Origin: Actinomadura viridilutea
Lineage (GTDB): Bacteria > Actinomycetota > Actinomycetes > Streptosporangiales > Streptosporangiaceae
DNA: 64,000 nucleotides
Direction of reading: 5' to 3'
Assembly (NCBI GenBank): GCA_003001795.1
Contig: PVNI01000014.1
Coordinates: 107,545-171,544, forward strand
Shown: piece by piece, positions 58,613-64,000 of the stretch
Position numbering within the stretch: position 1 is the first letter of the stretch
How the letters are laid out: every line of letters starts with the position of its first letter
The notes under the pieces: generated by a model
The model's database searches: none
What the model saw: only the letters and a program-made list of their open reading frames with translations
What the model was told of the DNA's origin: nothing
Made by a program: the position numbers and the translations under genes

Positions 58613-59458
58613 TCACGGCGCGGGTTGGACGATGGCGACGGTGCAGGGGACGTGCTGCAGCACGGCGCCGCTGGTGGCGCCGAGCGCGAGCGGGTCCAGG
58701 CCGCCGAGGCCGCGTGAGCCGACCACGAGCAGGTCGGCGGTCTCCGCCGCGGCGAACAGCGCCTGACGCGGGGGCCGCATCACCAGCGAGCTGTGCACGT
58801 CGACCTGCGGGTACTTCTCCTGCCACGGGGCCACGGCGTTTTCGAGCCGGGCCGCGCAGACCCTTCTCACCTTCTCCGCGTCGTTGTACATGCCGAGGTC
58901 CCCGTCGGGGGCCGCGCTGGGCTCCCAGCATCCGTAGACCGCGCGCAGCCGCCATCCGCGCAGCGCCGCCTCCTCGAAACCGAACGCCAGCGCGGCGTCG
59001 CCCCCCGCCGAGCAGTCCGTGCCGACGACGACCTCACCGAACTTCGTGCCGGTCCTGCGGACGACCACCACGGGCACGTTCGCGCGGGCCGGCAGCTGAA
59101 GCGCCGTCGATCCCGCGGGACCGTCGTCGTGCGTGCCGACGACGACCAGCTCGGCGCCATGGGCCTGGTGCATCAGGGCGGCGTAGGCGGGGCCGTCCAT
59201 CAGATGCGTGCGCGTCTGCACGGTGGGGGCGATGCTGCGGACGAGGGCGACGCCGTTGTCGAGGATGTGCTCCCCGATGCGTTTGACGATCGCCATGCCT
59301 TCGTAGTCGACGTAGCTGTCCGGGTAAGGCCAGCGCCACGCGTGGCAGACGTCCAGCGGCAGCCCGCGCAGCCGGGCCTCCTCGGCGGCCCAGTGCAGCG
59401 CGCGCTCGCTCTCGACGCTCCCGTCATAGCCCACCAGAACGCGTGATCCTGTGCTCAT
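58613..59458 (-). CDS. Tandem universal stress protein (two USP domains)
   Basis: The 281-aa protein starts at an ATG with GGGGAGG just upstream. Two UspA folds are present. The first begins 'RVLVGYDGSVESERALHWA', the second 'VVVGTDCSAGGDAALAF' near residue 145. The second keeps the ATP-binding 'VVGSRGLGGLDPLALGATS' pattern (G-x2-G-x9-G-S/T). The first has a degenerate 'VVGTHDDGPAGST'. Two-domain USPs are typical DosR-regulon members (Rv1996, Rv2623). In M. tuberculosis Rv1996 sits beside ctpF, as this gene does beside a CtpF-like ATPase here. Confidence 0.93.
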   Translation of the reverse strand: MSTGSRVLVGYDGSVESERALHWAAEEARLRGLPLDVCHAWRWPYPDSYVDYEGMAIVKRIGEHILDNGVALVRSIAPTVQTRTHLMDGPAYAALMHQAHGAELVVVGTHDDGPAGSTALQLPARANVPVVVVRRTGTKFGEVVVGTDCSAGGDAALAFGFEEAALRGWRLRAVYGCWEPSAAPDGDLGMYNDAEKVRRVCAARLENAVAPWQEKYPQVDVHSSLVMRPPRQALFAAAETADLLVVGSRGLGGLDPLALGATSGAVLQHVPCTVAIVQPAP

Positions 59459-59512
59459 GGTGCCTCCCCAGCTCCTCACTCCCATACGACCTGCGGAAAC
59501 GGGCGGGCCGTA

Positions 59513-59526
59513 GGGTCGAAGGGCCT
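59513..59526 (-). promoter_or_regulatory. Degenerate DosR-type box upstream of the universal stress gene
   Basis: GGGTCGAAGGGCCT has three mismatches to GGGAC-N4-GTCCC but keeps the GAAG centre of the ctaD and ATPase boxes. It ends 55 bp before the ATG at 59458, within the 83-bp gap after the ATPase gene. It is weaker than the other boxes. Confidence 0.35.
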
Positions 59527-59541
59527 TTCCGTCGGCGGGCC

Positions 59542-62216
<2,675 letters not shown>

Positions 62217-62220
<4 letters not shown>

Positions 62221-62384
62221 GCGGCGCCGCCGAGGACCCGGACGATCGGCCGCCTGACCGACGCGACGACGGAGCCTCGGAACGGCCCGGTCAACAGAAC
62301 CCGGATCCACGGCCATTCCGACGCGTCGTCCCCGTCCGTCCGCCGATCGGGAGCGGTCGGCGCGATGGCGCGTTCCGTGTTCAT
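62217..62384 (-). CDS. Small 55-aa protein coupled to the P-type ATPase
   Basis: An ATG at 62384 has GGGAGG six bases upstream, a far better site than any before the ATPase ATG. Its stop overlaps the ATPase start by four bases (ATGA), so the ATPase probably depends on its translation. The product has a polar N-terminal half ('PDRRTDGDDASEWPW') and a C-terminal half with hydrophobic and basic residues ('IRVLLTGPFRGSVVASVRRP') that could lie along a membrane. No family is recognised. It lies 52 bp downstream of a DosR-type box. Confidence 0.65.
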
Positions 62385-62435
62385 GGGGCACCTCCCGTCG
62401 TGTTGAGCATGCGACCACCGCCCTGCGGGCCAGCA

Positions 62436-62471
62436 GGGCCGAAGGTCCCGAGCCCCGAGGACCGCCGCCCG
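62436..62471 (-). promoter_or_regulatory. DosR-type boxes upstream of the small protein-ATPase unit
   Basis: GGGCCGAAGGTCCC (62436-62449) has one mismatch to GGGAC-N4-GTCCC. A degenerate copy with a GGAC core starts exactly 22 bp further upstream (62458-62471). The primary box ends 52 bp before the ATG at 62384. Confidence 0.65.
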
Positions 62472-62880
62472 CACGGCGGTTGTTCCCCGCGACCCGGCCG
62501 CAAGTCGGGGAGGACCGCGGCGTGGGGTCGGCGGCGGGAGTCCCAAGACCCGGTGAGATCCCTGCGGCGACAGGCATGAACACGCCTAGGACGCCGCGGC
62601 CTCGCCTGCCACGCACCGCCGACAACGGCTGCCCGGTTGTCGAGATCGCCGCCTCGAGGCGTCGGCGCCCGGCCGCGGGCGTCGCGCACGTGATCTGATC
62701 GATCTGGCCGCCGTCCGGCCGGTCGCGCGGGTCCTGCGACGCCACGCCCGTCGCGGGCCCTCACCGGTTCACTCGGCGGCGAACGGGTATCGGGTCGTCC
62801 GGCGGAGTAGGTGCCGCGGCGCGGGGGAATCAAGATCCTAAACTCGGGCATCGGTGCCACCGACGGGAGATCGTGACGAA
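62472..62880. other. Intergenic region between the ATPase unit and the second sensor kinase
   Basis: No gene is seen on either strand. The promoter of the plus-strand kinase should lie near the AT-richer stretch at 62827-62838. No DosR-type box facing the kinase was found. Confidence 0.5.
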
Positions 62881-64000
62881 GTGACCGCAGAGGGCCGCTC
62901 CGGCGAGGAACGGGCGAGACTCGTGCTGCCCCAGCTGCAGCTCGATGACCTGCTGGCCGAGCTGCAGACGCGGCTGGAGGCCGCGCGCGCCACCCGCGAC
63001 CGGGTGCACGCCCTGCTGGAGGCGGTCGTCTCCGTCGGCAGCGAGCTGGACCTGGAGTCCGTGCTGCGCCGGATCGTCGAGGCCGCCACGGCGCTGGTCG
63101 ACGCCCGCTACGGCGCCCTCGGCGTGATCGGCGAGGAGGGCGAACGGCTGGTCCAGTTCGTCACCGTCGGCGTCTCCGACGAGGAGATCAAGGCGATCGG
63201 GCACTGGCCGCGCGGGCACGGCGTCCTCGGCCTGCTCATCAAGGAGCCCCACGCGCTGCGACTGGCGGACCTGAGCGAGCACCCCGAGTCCTACGGGGTT
63301 CCCCCGCACCATCCGCCGATGCGCACGTTCCTGGGCGTGCCGATCCGGGTCCGGGACGAGGTGTTCGGGAACCTGTATCTGACCGAGAAGGCGGGCGGGG
63401 CGCAGTTCGACGAGGACGACGAGGCGGTGGTGACGGCGCTGGCCACGGCCGCCGGGGTGGCGATCGAGAACGCCCGCCTGTACGAGGAGACCCGGCGCCG
63501 GGAGCGCTGGCTGAAGGCGTCGGCGGAGGTGTCCACGGCGCTGTTGTCGGGCACGGACCCGCGCGACGTGACCGACCTGGTCGCCCGCCGCGCCCGCGAG
63601 ATCGCCGACGCCGACCTGGCCGTGCTGGCGCTGGCCGACGAGACCTCGGGGCGGCTGGTGGTCGAGGCCGCCGACGGCGTGCACGCCGCCGAACTGCGCG
63701 GTCTGACCGTCCCGCTGGAGGAGACCCCCGCCGGGAACGTGTTCCGCACCAGTACGCCGGTGCGGCTGGAGGACGGCCGGGCGGCGACGGACGGCATCGA
63801 TCTGCCGCCCGAGCTGGAGATCGGCCCGCTGCTGATCGTCCCCCTGGGGTCCGGGGACTCGGCCCGCGGGGTGATCGCGCTGGTCAATGCGCCCGGCGCC
63901 GTAGTGTTCAGCGATGCCACCCAGCGGTTGCTGGAGGCGTTCGCGGGGCAGGCGGCGGTGGCGTTGGAGCTGGCCGACCGGCGCCGCGACGCCGAGCGCC
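62881..64000 (+). CDS. Second DevS/DosT-like sensor histidine kinase (C-terminus beyond window)
   Basis: A GTG at 62881, with GGGAG about 12 bases upstream, opens 373 codons that run off the window. It is strongly similar along its whole visible length to the kinase at 3976-5691, with the same N-terminus, two GAF domains and the block 'YGVPPHHPPMRTFLG'. His144 aligns with the proposed heme His141 of the first kinase. The window ends right after the second GAF domain ('QAAVALELADRRRDAER'), just before the expected phospho-acceptor His. The pair recalls the DevS plus DosT pair of mycobacteria. A response regulator may follow outside the window. Confidence 0.88.
   Translation, partial: MTAEGRSGEERARLVLPQLQLDDLLAELQTRLEAARATRDRVHALLEAVVSVGSELDLESVLRRIVEAATALVDARYGALGVIGEEGERLVQFVTVGVSDEEIKAIGHWPRGHGVLGLLIKEPHALRLADLSEHPESYGVPPHHPPMRTFLGVPIRVRDEVFGNLYLTEKAGGAQFDEDDEAVVTALATAAGVAIENARLYEETRRRERWLKASAEVSTALLSGTDPRDVTDLVARRAREIADADLAVLALADETSGRLVVEAADGVHAAELRGLTVPLEETPAGNVFRTSTPVRLEDGRAATDGIDLPPELEIGPLLIVPLGSGDSARGVIALVNAPGAVVFSDATQRLLEAFAGQAAVALELADRRRDAER

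Overview
The window is very GC-rich DNA with dense genes, GTG and TTG starts, frequent ATGA/GTGA stop-start overlaps and several leaderless-looking starts. Gene content points to a soil actinomycete, probably of the Streptosporangiales/Thermomonosporaceae type. This placement is inferred from codon bias and gene families only. No rRNA, tRNA, CRISPR array or intact insertion sequence was found.

The main theme is a hypoxia/nitric-oxide (dormancy-type) island. Two sensor kinases resembling DevS/DosT of Mycobacterium tuberculosis bracket the window (3976-5691 minus; 62881-end plus, cut by the window). Between them lie many classical members of the DosR (DevR) regulon or relatives: flavohemoglobin, an Acg-type nitroreductase, narK-narGHJI, a Cu nitrite reductase with a membrane domain, a lone cytochrome oxidase subunit I, cydABDC, a tandem universal stress protein and a CtpF-like P-type ATPase. 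A palindrome of the form GGGAC-N4-GTCCC, matching the published DosR box, sits upstream of the flavohemoglobin transcript, the nitroreductase, narK, ctaD, cydA, the ATPase and (degenerate) the stress protein. Most of these have a second, weaker copy 22-24 bp away. No response regulator gene is visible here.

Layout. 0-2.2 kb: ferredoxin-reductase N-terminus (partial), LapA-like membrane protein, thioredoxin-reductase-like flavoprotein. 2.3-10.1 kb: hmp, sensor kinase, CopD-like protein, nirK fusion, nitroreductase. 10.1-19.3 kb: SufR-like regulator and narK-narGHJI. 19.6-27.7 kb: alpha-1,3-glucan utilisation locus (GH87, GH13, sugar ABC transporter, LacI). 27.8-37.3 kb: ctaD, a 1.8-kb stretch of decayed gene pieces, then cydABDC. 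37.5-58.5 kb: mixed accessory genes. These are a coiled-coil protein, formaldehyde dehydrogenase, an ArsR/CDF metal divergon, transporters, an SDR/MFS/TetR divergon, DoxX, a c-di-AMP riboswitch with an M15 peptidase, and several pseudogene scars. 58.6-64 kb: stress protein, ATPase with a coupled 55-aa small protein, second sensor kinase.

Working together, NarK/NarGHJI would reduce nitrate to nitrite and NirK nitrite to NO. Hmp would oxidise NO back to nitrate, and the bd oxidase would keep respiration going under low O2 and NO. No NO reductase or N2O reductase is present in the window.
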